DNA from: Verrucomicrobium sp.
GTDB taxonomy: Bacteria > Verrucomicrobiota > Verrucomicrobiia > Methylacidiphilales > UBA1321
Reading direction: 5' to 3'
NCBI GenBank assembly: GCA_017849585.1
Contig: JAFIGT010000033.1
Span: 62,001 to 126,000 of the forward strand
Length of the DNA stretch: 64,000 nucleotides
In this document: positions 44,030 through 52,679 of the stretch, piece by piece
Numbering within the stretch: position 1 is the first letter of the stretch
Layout of the letters: every line of letters starts with the position of its first letter
Notes under the pieces: generated by a model
Database searches by the model: none
What the model saw: only the letters and a program-made list of their open reading frames with translations
Told to the model about the DNA's origin: nothing
Made by a program: the position numbers and the translations under genes

Positions 44030-44740
44030 ATGAGACGCTCCCACTATTTGCTGGTCACTTGCCTGAGCTACCTTCGCTTTCTTGGTTGTCTCCTCCTCAT
44101 GCTCCTGCCCATACGCTCAGAGACGACTTACTTTTCAGATAACTTCAGCGATAATGATTATTCCCGCCCTCTGTGGGTAACGCGTACACCCGAACAGCCA
44201 TGGAAAGTGGTCGAAGATCGCGGAAAGCATGCGCTCGTTTCCGGTGGTAAAAAAAGCTGGGACATTTTAATGACCAAGGATTTTATCCATCCCATCGTTG
44301 ACGGCGTTTTTGAACTCGAGGTCAAAGTACGCTTCAACTCCGATGAAGTCTTGAAGGACGGCTTGAACCAATTCGAGATCTATCTCACCGACTCCGTTAA
44401 AAAGGATGGTTCGGGATATCGACTTTCAATAGCCCAAGGAACTACAGCTAACTCGGCGTTGCGTAAGAAAACCAGCGAAGGGTACGCCACCATTGCACCG
44501 ATGCAGACCAAGTATCGCTTTTCGACAAGCGAATATACCACGGTAAATTGGAGTCGCACGTCAGATGGCTCCATGATAGTCGCGATTAACGGTACCCCTT
44601 ACTTCACGGCTCATGATTCCACTTATGAACGCTTTGATACGCTCTCGCTTGGGACTGTGCTTGGCGGTAAAGGCTCGCCGGAATCGGTATCACCTCTGGT
44701 GGTCTATTTCACCGATATTAAGCTGCAGTCAGCAAAGTAA
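44030..44740 (+). CDS. Secreted concanavalin-like protein of unknown function
   Basis: A 236-residue protein from the ATG at 44030. It has a signal peptide (about 10-32, FLGCLLLMLLPIRS-E) and one beta-sandwich domain (about 35-236) with VDGVFELEVKVRFNS, QFEIYLTDSVKKDGSGYRLS and DTLSLGTVLGG. The pattern recalls DUF1080/LamG-type jelly rolls found next to polysaccharide-degrading enzymes. No catalytic residue is evident. It lies 79 bases after the SDR gene and is followed by operator copy 5. Likely glycan binding outside the cytoplasm; family not recognised with confidence. Confidence 0.7.
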   Translation: MRRSHYLLVTCLSYLRFLGCLLLMLLPIRSETTYFSDNFSDNDYSRPLWVTRTPEQPWKVVEDRGKHALVSGGKKSWDILMTKDFIHPIVDGVFELEVKVRFNSDEVLKDGLNQFEIYLTDSVKKDGSGYRLSIAQGTTANSALRKKTSEGYATIAPMQTKYRFSTSEYTTVNWSRTSDGSMIVAINGTPYFTAHDSTYERFDTLSLGTVLGGKGSPESVSPLVVYFTDIKLQSAK

Positions 44741-44785
44741 GCCGACTTTTCGGGGCATCCTTTTAATTTCAAATCTGGCCGTTAA

Positions 44786-44798
44786 TCGAACTGTTCGA
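44786..44798. promoter_or_regulatory. LacI-type operator copy 5: TCGAACTGTTCGA
   Basis: The same 13-bp palindrome, 46 bases upstream of the cytoplasmic glycoside hydrolase gene at 44845. Confidence 0.72.
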
Positions 44799-44844
44799 AA
44801 TCCATCGTTTTGACCCGCGTAATTACCCGTGGGACCCTTTGGTT

Positions 44845-46374
44845 ATGACAACGATTCTCCGTTCCTCTCCAGCGTCTGCGCAACCTAGATCCAACTCTCA
44901 ACCGATCTCCCGCATCCCCAAGCGTCCGGCGCAATTTGAAGACTATTCCAACCTGACTTATCTTGGTCAGCTCAAAACGAAGAAAAGCACCGAGATTACT
45001 TCCTCGCGGTTGGGTGTTGGTTTCGAAACCTTGGATCGTCAAATGTGGGATCCCAATCAAGCGTGGCCGGTGCTCAATGAATTGGGGATCAAATGGGCGC
45101 GCGTGCAAACGGGTTGGGCTCGAACCGAAAAGCAGTCTGGCGTTTATGATTTCGCGTGGCTCGACGAGATTGTGGATAAATTGATAGAGCGTGGGGTAAC
45201 TCCCTGGCTCAGTCTTAGTTTTGGCAACCCCCTTTATCAAACTACAGACAATGCAGCAGGACGTGGTTTCCCCCCGATCCGCTCTCAACGCGAACGCCAA
45301 GCCTGGCAACATTATATTCGGGCCCTGACGGTTCACTTTCGCAATCGCATCACCCACTATGAAGTGTGGAATGAACCCGATTTGACTCCCTTTTGGCAAC
45401 CGTTGCCCAAGGCCACGGAATATGTCGATTTAGTCCGGTTGACGGTGGCGGCGTTACGTGAACAGCAGCCGACGGCAAAAGTCATCGGTGGTGCCATCGC
45501 TTGGGGCATGACTCCATGGAGCATTAAGTTCCTTGAGGACTGCTTCAGGAACGGATTGCATGAACTCATCGACATTGTCTCCTATCACGGTTACAAATCG
45601 ATTCCCGAACGGCACAGTACCCAGGAATTTCCCGCGTTCCAGCATCTGCTTAAAAAGTATAAGCCCTCCCTTATTTCGTGGCAGGGTGAGGCCGGAGTTC
45701 AATCCTATGTGCCTGAAAAGGCCAAGGGTGTCGGCGCTCTCTCGACCATGAAATCAAGTGAGTCAATCCAGGCCCGCATGCTATTGCGCCGTTTTTTGCT
45801 CGAACTCGGCAACGACTGCGCCATGAGCAGTTACTTTCACATGGCCGACTTTGCCCACTACGCCGAGTTTCGAGAAACTTTTCACTATGGACTGTTGCGC
45901 TTAAAAGATGGATCGCCCAAGCCGGCCTATTTCGCCATGCAAACATTGGCTACTCTGCTGAGTGATCCGATGGAAGTGGCTAACGGCCGTACATCCTGCC
46001 ACATGAGCATACTTTCTGACACTAACGATCCTCGTGCCACCAAGGCATCCACGTGGCAGGTGAACTTTGTCCACCGCAACGTCCCCATCCATGCCTGGTG
46101 GTTTCCCACCTCAGTGGAGGACGATCCTGTCGTGCAAGCCATGGAAATGACCTACTGGATCGAGCAAGGATTGCACCTGGAAAATCCCGTGGTGATTGAT
46201 CCGGTGACCCAGCAAGTCTATGCTACACGCTTCGAGATGGACAAACGAACCTGCGCCGAAACGTGGATGCATCCCGATCCCGCGGCCGAAGGCGTCCGTG
46301 TCTTCAAGCCGCTGCCAATCAGCAATACGCCGCTCATCCTCACCGATCGCTCTATCGTTTCGATTATAGAATAG
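44845..46374 (+). CDS. Cytoplasmic clan GH-A glycoside hydrolase (GH39-like)
   Basis: A 509-residue protein from the ATG at 44845 with no signal peptide. It has a TIM-barrel with GVGFETLDRQMWDP, LGIKWARVQTGWARTEKQ and YDFAWLDEIVDKL, an acid/base Glu in YEVWNEPDLTPFW (E177) and a probable nucleophile in WQGEAGVQSY (E282). The pattern is closest by look to GH39 and related families such as beta-xylosidases. A C-terminal beta domain (about 400-509) ends in PLPISNTPLILTDRS. It probably cleaves oligosaccharides after uptake. It has its own operator copy, so it forms a separate unit of the LacI regulon. Confidence 0.78.
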   Translation: MTTILRSSPASAQPRSNSQPISRIPKRPAQFEDYSNLTYLGQLKTKKSTEITSSRLGVGFETLDRQMWDPNQAWPVLNELGIKWARVQTGWARTEKQSGVYDFAWLDEIVDKLIERGVTPWLSLSFGNPLYQTTDNAAGRGFPPIRSQRERQAWQHYIRALTVHFRNRITHYEVWNEPDLTPFWQPLPKATEYVDLVRLTVAALREQQPTAKVIGGAIAWGMTPWSIKFLEDCFRNGLHELIDIVSYHGYKSIPERHSTQEFPAFQHLLKKYKPSLISWQGEAGVQSYVPEKAKGVGALSTMKSSESIQARMLLRRFLLELGNDCAMSSYFHMADFAHYAEFRETFHYGLLRLKDGSPKPAYFAMQTLATLLSDPMEVANGRTSCHMSILSDTNDPRATKASTWQVNFVHRNVPIHAWWFPTSVEDDPVVQAMEMTYWIEQGLHLENPVVIDPVTQQVYATRFEMDKRTCAETWMHPDPAAEGVRVFKPLPISNTPLILTDRSIVSIIE

Positions 46375-46403
46375 AGTCTGTCTTGCTGGGTGGCGCGGGC
46401 TAG

Positions 46404-46499
46404 GGGCTATCCGAAAAATGGAAGTGGGACGCTGTTGTTTTGATGCTGCAGTTCGAAAACCGGAGAGGTGCGATCGATTCCCACTTTTTTGGATAGCCT
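46404..46499. mobile_element. MITE-like element, 96 bp, IS5-type CTAG target duplication
   Basis: Imperfect terminal inverted repeats: left GGGCTATCCGAAAAA (46404-46418) and right TTTTTTGGATAGCCT (46485-46499), both also containing a GTGGGA/TCCCAC pair further in. The element is flanked on both sides by CTAG (46400-46403 and 46500-46503), matching the 4-bp YTAR duplications of IS5-family elements. It is too short for a transposase. It lies in the gap between two convergent genes and could also act as a terminator. Confidence 0.6.
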
Positions 46500-46621
46500 C
46501 TAGGATTGGACTAAGGCTTATCCCGCTCCTATCGAATCACAGCGGTTGGGATGGAGCGATGGGAAATGATAACCAAAGCTCCATGCCCATTGGCTTTAAG
46601 GAGGAAGGTGATGTTGCTTTC

Positions 46622-49600
46622 TTATTCTGTGATGATTTCCAACTGCTGATCGATGATTTGCTCGGTGACCCGGTTAATGGCGATGTGCAGCCAATAACGC
46701 TGCTCCCCCTCGACGATAAAATCCTCGAGCCGGGTGGCGTCCGGAGGGTATTTTCCGGTCTGCGCGACAAGATCAATCATCAGGTTCCAGGTGCCTACCT
46801 GTCCCAGGTTTGCAAGAGTTCGGAGGAGGTTTTCGCGTTCGGATTTGAGTTTGATCGATTTGAAGTCCGCAAGCCCATCACTGGAATGGAAGAGCCGCAC
46901 GACGAGATCTGACTTGTTCGACAAGGGACCCTGCGCCGTATTCGCGGGATCGGTAAAGGTGACCCAGCTCTTGGCGATGTCCGCGGGTTGAGTGGTGGTG
47001 TTACTGAGGGCAACGGCGAGGACGGTCGCATTGCGGGTGTTCAGATCGAGACGACCCGAGGTCGGTTCGTTTTCGGAGGATTCGTAGAGGCAGAACAATT
47101 CGAGAAGTCCGGAGTCGGGGCTGTCCTCGGTGAAGAAATTCAGCGTGCGCCAGGGATTATCGCGGAGGACTTTTCCCAGTTCGACGAGGCTTTGGAACGG
47201 GCGATCGAGATGAATGGGGCGATCCTTGCTGTTGAGATAGGGATTTCCCAAGCCGGGGCCCTGATCGGAGGGGGAACCGTAGAGTCCGCTATCGGCCAGT
47301 CGGGCGATGCCGTCGGGATCTTTGATGACGGTATTTCCCGAGTAGGAATTTGTGGCTATTTCCTTGCCGCTATTGCGGCAGAGTGTGGCTGGGAAGTAGG
47401 AGCTGTTGGCGCCTTTGTTGGCGATGTTGGCAGGCACTCCTTGCATTTGGGGGTTTGCCGTTGTCCTAGGTTCTATTCCACTCGCATTGGTTTGGTTCCA
47501 GTCCGCTCCGCCATAGCCGCTCGTGGCAAATTTGGATTCGTCGCTGGCGCCGGGGAGATTGCTCAACAGGGGAGCTGTACTCCAGAGAGGTTTAAAGCCG
47601 ACGTTTCTGGCCTGGGGCGTGCCTGCGGCGTTGGATGAGGACGTATTGCCGTTCAACCAGCGGACAAAAATGGCTGGGATAATCCGGATGGTGAGTGGAT
47701 CTATTTTCTGATAGTGGAGCGAACCGTTTTCTCCCCAGACATCGACTTGGTCAAACATGCCATTGGCGACTTGTTGCGCGTTTGCCAGTAGAGTTAGGTC
47801 GACATCATTGGGGAATGTTGGTTTTCTCCAAGGATTATGGCCGCTATTGAATGCCTTGGTGGGGTCTGAGACCCACGTGGAACGATCGGCTGTATTCATG
47901 CCGAAGAGAAAACTGTAGGGGACCCAGACTCCGGGGTTTTGTTCAAACTCCAGCAGTACTTGTCCATCCGTCATGCGCGTGACAACTTCGCCCTTGTTGC
48001 GGAGAGTTTTTTTGGCTTCCGGCGTCAAATCGGCGTAGCCCGTCGTCTGCGGGAAGTCGGAGGGTTTATTCGATCCGGCCAAGACCTTGACGATGCCTTC
48101 TCTCAGCGTGGTCAGCTCAAGGGGCATGTCTTTGAGCCGGAGTCCGACGTACTGTTTGCCTTCCAAAACGGTGTTCGCGCCACCCAAGGGTGGGGTTTTC
48201 TCCCATGCTCCGCCGCTGGCTGATCCGCCAGATAAAGTACCACTGACATCTTCAGCGGCAACGAGCGTGGCTTCGGCAAAACCTCTGGCACCACGGCCCG
48301 GACTATCGGACCTAAGCTGGATGTTGGTCATGGGACTGAAAGGGACCGTGGTGGTTTCTCCATAAATACCGATGCCTTCTGGTGAGGATGGATTACCTTG
48401 AAGTGTGGTGGCCCAGTTGCAGCGGGTCATTATCGTTCCTCCAAAGGACAGGCGTACTTTTGGGATGTCTCCGCTAATCGCCCCGGCGTTTTGATGTGGA
48501 TTCCAGAGTCCGGGCAGGGAATAGAAGGAGAGACTGGCTCCCGAGTTGGCTATGGCACAGATCGTTTTGAAGACATTGACTTGGGGGAGATTTTCCACGC
48601 CGCAGATTTGATAGTAGACGGAATAGACGGGGCATTCGATGACGGTCGGGTACGAGTCGTCGTCATATTGATCAATGATATTGGCCGCGATCCGGCAGAT
48701 TTGCAGGGTCGATTTCAATTCGTATGTTTTGGGGTCGAGCTGTTGATTCGCTCCTCCATAGTAGCCGAGAGAGCCGGTTAAGATTCCGGCTTGGATCAGT
48801 TCAAAGAAATTGGGTTCCCGCCGTGGGCTTTCGGCGGCGATTTGATCGAGGGTGGAAAGGATCGGTTTGGCGCTGGAGCTGGAGGAGCCGACATATTTCC
48901 AGACTTTGGCTCCGGGTGTAATGTTAGATCCGGACCACTCGAGCCCAAAGCACGCGCGGATGGCTTCCGCACCGACTCCTGCTTTAGGGCCGTTCCGCGT
49001 CAGCCATTTCAATCTTTCGAGAGGAAAACGTTTCCGCACCACGGGATCACCGGCAACGACCTTGTACATATAGCGCGTCCCGTCGCTGTGATAGGAAGTA
49101 ATCTGGTCATCCGCATTGACGCGGACCAGAGGGACAAAGCGATTGGTGGACCCCGTGGTATAGGCGAGGTCCTTATATTTAAACAGCCCTGCGGCGGGAG
49201 CGTTGGTGGCCGGCCGCCATGTGGGCATGCCTGATTCGCGGGAGAAGGTCGTGAGGTAGGGCAGGGCGTTGGTCGAAATGCCGACGGAGCCGCTTTGCGC
49301 GGCTTTGATCAGATCCTGTCGACCGATAAATGTGGTGTCGCCGCTGGCCGTCTTGCGAAAGCCGTTGGTGCTGGCGAATGAGGTGAGGTGGGTGATGTAG
49401 GTATCGGGCGACTGTGAGGTCGTGGCATTGCGCCACGCGACCAGTTGATCTGGGTCGATGAGTTTGGTGCCGGAACTGTCCTTGAGTTGCGTCAGATCGA
49501 CTCCCGCGAGTGTCCCTTCGATCTGGCGGACTTGCTCGGGAGTCATGGACGTGGGATGCCCTGCCACCGTGATATCGAGCAACCCGCCGACATCGTAAAT

Positions 49601-50278
49601 GGCGTAGGCCACGCGACCGATCACGTAATTGGTGTTGGCGTAGGTGGGGTTATTGAGTGTTCCATTCACGGCGGCGCCGAACTGAAGACCCGCGGCATTG
49701 GTCAGGCCGTTGCGGGTGATCAACGACCAGTATGGAGTCGTGTTGGGGGAAGGGAATTTTCCCAGCTGCGGTTTGCTCCATCGATTGGTGGTGATGGCTC
49801 GTCCGTTACGCGACTTCACGGTGGAACTCAGTGTCGTGGACGTCATCAAGCTCGTATAGAGGGAGCCTTGATAAGCGGGTTGGTTGGTGCTGATCCGGAT
49901 GAGCGACGGCATCGCCGCGTTGGTGCCGCAGCGGGCCGGTACTTGCGCAGCGCTGGTGATATTGGTGTGAATAGGACGATTCACATAGAGGTTGTTGGGT
50001 CCCATGTCGGGAAGGGAATCCTTGCGCATTTCTTTGCGTAGATCCTCGACGAGTACCTGAAGCGCTCCGAGTGCGAGATTTTTGGCCTTGGCGGACTGGC
50101 TGTAGGATGCGGTGGCCGCCTTGTCGTGCTGCATCATCGCGATGAAGGTCACCAGCATGATGGACGCGAGCGTGACCATGGTCAGGGTGATGAGCAGCGC
50201 CATCCCCTGTTGTGGAGCGGGAGAATGATCCCGAAAATGTCGACGAGATTCAGCGAATGGGCGTGGAGAGTGTGACAT
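46622..50278 (-). CDS. Verru_Chthon cassette protein A
   Basis: A 1218-residue protein from the ATG at 50278, overlapping the end of the upstream C gene by 29 bases. After a polar leader it has a prepilin-like hydrophobic segment (about 27-50, GMALLITLTMVTLASIMLVT) and a long helical stretch, then a very large extracytoplasmic domain rich in Asn, Thr, Gly and Pro. It ends with HIAINRVTEQIIDQQLEI. This length, N-terminus and position with three pseudopilin genes match the A member of the Verru_Chthon cassette known from Verrucomicrobium and Chthoniobacter. The role is unknown; a PilX/GspK-like tip protein of a pseudopilus is the best guess. Confidence 0.85.
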   Translation of the reverse strand: MSHSPRPFAESRRHFRDHSPAPQQGMALLITLTMVTLASIMLVTFIAMMQHDKAATASYSQSAKAKNLALGALQVLVEDLRKEMRKDSLPDMGPNNLYVNRPIHTNITSAAQVPARCGTNAAMPSLIRISTNQPAYQGSLYTSLMTSTTLSSTVKSRNGRAITTNRWSKPQLGKFPSPNTTPYWSLITRNGLTNAAGLQFGAAVNGTLNNPTYANTNYVIGRVAYAIYDVGGLLDITVAGHPTSMTPEQVRQIEGTLAGVDLTQLKDSSGTKLIDPDQLVAWRNATTSQSPDTYITHLTSFASTNGFRKTASGDTTFIGRQDLIKAAQSGSVGISTNALPYLTTFSRESGMPTWRPATNAPAAGLFKYKDLAYTTGSTNRFVPLVRVNADDQITSYHSDGTRYMYKVVAGDPVVRKRFPLERLKWLTRNGPKAGVGAEAIRACFGLEWSGSNITPGAKVWKYVGSSSSSAKPILSTLDQIAAESPRREPNFFELIQAGILTGSLGYYGGANQQLDPKTYELKSTLQICRIAANIIDQYDDDSYPTVIECPVYSVYYQICGVENLPQVNVFKTICAIANSGASLSFYSLPGLWNPHQNAGAISGDIPKVRLSFGGTIMTRCNWATTLQGNPSSPEGIGIYGETTTVPFSPMTNIQLRSDSPGRGARGFAEATLVAAEDVSGTLSGGSASGGAWEKTPPLGGANTVLEGKQYVGLRLKDMPLELTTLREGIVKVLAGSNKPSDFPQTTGYADLTPEAKKTLRNKGEVVTRMTDGQVLLEFEQNPGVWVPYSFLFGMNTADRSTWVSDPTKAFNSGHNPWRKPTFPNDVDLTLLANAQQVANGMFDQVDVWGENGSLHYQKIDPLTIRIIPAIFVRWLNGNTSSSNAAGTPQARNVGFKPLWSTAPLLSNLPGASDESKFATSGYGGADWNQTNASGIEPRTTANPQMQGVPANIANKGANSSYFPATLCRNSGKEIATNSYSGNTVIKDPDGIARLADSGLYGSPSDQGPGLGNPYLNSKDRPIHLDRPFQSLVELGKVLRDNPWRTLNFFTEDSPDSGLLELFCLYESSENEPTSGRLDLNTRNATVLAVALSNTTTQPADIAKSWVTFTDPANTAQGPLSNKSDLVVRLFHSSDGLADFKSIKLKSERENLLRTLANLGQVGTWNLMIDLVAQTGKYPPDATRLEDFIVEGEQRYWLHIAINRVTEQIIDQQLEIITE

Positions 50279-51047
50279 AGCGTTGGTAAGTCTTGATACC
50301 GCTGGCGAGTTTACTCGGATACCTCGTCCAATCGAGTTGGCTTGAGAGGTATCCATCCCACGTCGATTTGACATCGATGCCGCTCTGCGCGGCAGTGGTC
50401 AGCTTTTGCCGCAGATCGCGAATCTGGTCGGACGAGAGCTGCTTGAGGCAGGGATCGTCGATCACGGCCAGATTAAGGCTGATGGCGCGAAGTGGATTGT
50501 CCACAGAGACGGTGTATTGGCGTGACGCGGTGCCGTCCTTGAAATGGAAAATCGCCTCGAATCCGACGACCCCTTCGATGGTGTCGCGCTGGGTGAGCGC
50601 AGGAAGGCTGGACCCCGGTGGGGCGCTAAAGCGGACAGTCTGCGCAGAGCTGGCCCAGGTTGCGCCGGCATCCCCCCGTTGCAGAGTGCTCTTTTCCGAA
50701 GTGGAATCGATCTTGTAGGAAACCAGTGAGATTTGCCGCGGGCTGCCGCTGATGATGCCGGCTTGTTGGGTGTAGAATTCAAAATTGGAATTGGAAAATG
50801 CCGGCAAGTCCGAGCGTAACAAGATACCGTTGAGATCGCGCGCCATCGCATCCAGCATGCAGCGGGCCTTGGTAAAATTATTGGCCCGTTGCAGGCCGGT
50901 ATTGCAGGTCAGGCTCGTGGAAAAAAGAATTGTGGAAAGGGAGATGACGATCATCGCGAGGATGGCCATGGCGACGGACATTTCCACCAGAGTGAAGGCT
51001 CTCCGGGGAGTCGTGTCAGCGCAGGGGAATGTAGGTGAGCGTTTCAT
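50250..51047 (-). CDS. Verru_Chthon cassette protein C (pseudopilin)
   Basis: A 265-residue protein from the ATG at 51047, overlapping the preceding gene by 32 bases. Prepilin leader ending in RRA, then FTLVEMSVAMAILAMIVI with Glu5, and a type II secretion J-like extended domain. Order within the cassette (D, B, C, A in transcription order) matches the described gene set. Probably a minor pseudopilin. Confidence 0.83.
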   Translation of the reverse strand: MKRSPTFPCADTTPRRAFTLVEMSVAMAILAMIVISLSTILFSTSLTCNTGLQRANNFTKARCMLDAMARDLNGILLRSDLPAFSNSNFEFYTQQAGIISGSPRQISLVSYKIDSTSEKSTLQRGDAGATWASSAQTVRFSAPPGSSLPALTQRDTIEGVVGFEAIFHFKDGTASRQYTVSVDNPLRAISLNLAVIDDPCLKQLSSDQIRDLRQKLTTAAQSGIDVKSTWDGYLSSQLDWTRYPSKLASGIKTYQRYVTLSTPIR

Positions 51048-51510
51048 AACGGAATGCCTGGGGATTGGATGGATTTTGTTGGGCCGGCCAGGAAAGCATG
51101 AGATAGACTTGCGCCACTTTTTCGCCAGTGAGGAAGTTCGTTCCCGCCTGGCAGGTGGCCATGAAGGTATCGAAGCCGGGGCTGTTCGTGAGGTAACCGG
51201 ATGCCGTGATGTACGAAGTGGAGGAGCTGCCATTAAGGTAGGCCGGTCCATAAGCACGGTTCAGAACCGGAATGGCCAGATTAGCCATTTGATTCGTGGA
51301 AGAGGTCGGGCAGATCCGCCGCATCTCGAGCATTTTTTCGGCTAGATTCACCGCACTGATTCGTCCTTCGGACTCCCGATTGATGCGAAGTCCCGCAGTG
51401 AAAAGTCCAATCACCGACATCAAGGCAAACGCACAGATGCCGAGGGCCATCACCACTTCCACAAGACTGAAGGCGCGCGCGCTGAGGTTGCGAGAGGAAA
51501 AAAGGGGCAT
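51016..51510 (-). CDS. Verru_Chthon cassette protein B (pseudopilin)
   Basis: A 164-residue protein from the ATG at 51510, 32 bases after the D gene. It has a prepilin leader (MPLFSSRNLSARA), the FSLVEVVMALGICAFALMSV helix and the downstream EKMLEMRR and tail domain of a GspI-like minor pseudopilin. In the cassette it is member B. No separate peptidase or assembly ATPase is encoded nearby, so it must use shared machinery. Confidence 0.83.
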   Translation of the reverse strand: MPLFSSRNLSARAFSLVEVVMALGICAFALMSVIGLFTAGLRINRESEGRISAVNLAEKMLEMRRICPTSSTNQMANLAIPVLNRAYGPAYLNGSSSTSYITASGYLTNSPGFDTFMATCQAGTNFLTGEKVAQVYLMLSWPAQQNPSNPQAFRYETLTYIPLR

Positions 51511-51542
51511 GAAAACTCTCCTGCTCTTCGAAGGTTGCCGTG

Positions 51543-52241
51543 CTAGGGACGATATACTTGAGTCATCCCGGTGAAGCCATTGATGCGGACCACTACGACG
51601 TTGCGACTGCTTTTGTCTTGGGCCGCCACTTTGGATTGCAGGCCGAACTCGACGAGATTGATCGCTCTTCCGGTTTGATTGCGCACGCCCCCATTCGGGG
51701 TGAATTGCAGCATGCGTGTAAAACGAACGGGAGAGGTAGAAGTCGAACCGGGAATCTTGACGGAAAAGGCCATGCCATTCGAGCACAGCGCATTTTCCAT
51801 GTTGCTCGCCGGGTTGGGCGGTTGGTCGAAAAGCGAGCGAAGCGAAGTGTCTCCAGCCTCTTTGAGCTCGACTTGCTTAAAAGTTTCCACGCGATGAATC
51901 AGGCTGACGGAGGCGTTGGGGATCAGCCCGAGGTCCGGGGTGGACTCTGTCAAGTCCGTGCCGTCGTTCGATGCCGCGATGACCATGGACATCTTCAGAT
52001 TGGTGGTGTCCTGATAAAAGCCGACCCAGACGTAAGTATTTTGCGCGACGGCATACTCGCGAGCCTGCTCGAGCTGGCTTGCCACCGAGGTCGCTGTTTG
52101 CGTGACCAAGCCGCTCCGATTCAAGGAGGTCAATGCGGGGAGAGAGGCGACTGCGAGCATGGCAATGAGACAAATCACGACCAAAAGTTCAACCATGCTA
52201 AAGGCGAGGCGCGACAGCCGAAGAGGCGTTTTTGAGTTCAT
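51543..52241 (-). CDS. Verru_Chthon cassette protein D (pseudopilin)
   Basis: A 232-residue protein from the ATG at 52241, the first gene of the cassette. It has a short leader (MNSKTPLRLSRLA), then FSMVELLVVICLIAMLAVA with the Glu5 residue, and QLEQAREYAVAQNTYVWVGF typical of GspH-like pseudopilins. It begins the leftward unit D-B-C-A, with a 19-bp palindrome 45 bases upstream of its start. Confidence 0.83.
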   Translation of the reverse strand: MNSKTPLRLSRLAFSMVELLVVICLIAMLAVASLPALTSLNRSGLVTQTATSVASQLEQAREYAVAQNTYVWVGFYQDTTNLKMSMVIAASNDGTDLTESTPDLGLIPNASVSLIHRVETFKQVELKEAGDTSLRSLFDQPPNPASNMENALCSNGMAFSVKIPGSTSTSPVRFTRMLQFTPNGGVRNQTGRAINLVEFGLQSKVAAQDKSSRNVVVVRINGFTGMTQVYRP

Positions 52242-52679
52242 TGTATACACAAAGTAATCCTCTATTTATATAAAAGCAAGCTATACATTAAAGATAATCT
52301 TTAATTGAGGCGTGCCTCTGACTCGCTCGCCAATGTTGGAGCTAGTCGATGAATGAAATGATTTTATCTAGATGGGCTTGGTGTGCAAATTAACGCGTAA
52401 GTTGATTGTAATAAGCGTATTAAATAATAAAAAATGATCCCTATGCTGAGGACGCGTATAAATACACGAGTAGGCATTAAAATGAATGCGGATTAGGCAG
52501 AAAACCCAATATTGCGCTTTGCTGTAGAAACCGAGCTCCCAATCTGCAGGAAATTCGCGCTAAATCTGAAATAAAGATAATTATAAAATATAATGTTGAT
52601 TTTTTGATCGGTATAACGCATATTGAGAATGTAGCTAGGAGGACGAAAGCTGGAATTAATACAAAACGAAAAAGAAACT
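52242..52679. other. AT-rich intergenic control region between cassette and PEP-CTERM gene
   Basis: This 438-base divergent gap is clearly more A+T-rich than its surroundings. It holds the palindrome at 52287-52305, presumably the promoters of both flanking units, and a TAGGAGGA string at 52636-52643 about 37 bases before the rightward ATG at 52680. That is too far for a normal ribosome-binding site. No gene-like frame was seen. Confidence 0.55.
52287..52305. promoter_or_regulatory. 19-bp palindrome upstream of Verru_Chthon cassette
   Basis: Perfect arms ATTAAAGAT and ATCTTTAAT around a single A, 45 bases before the first cassette gene. No T tract follows on either side, and it stands at a promoter position, so a regulator-binding site is likely. 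Confidence 0.45.
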
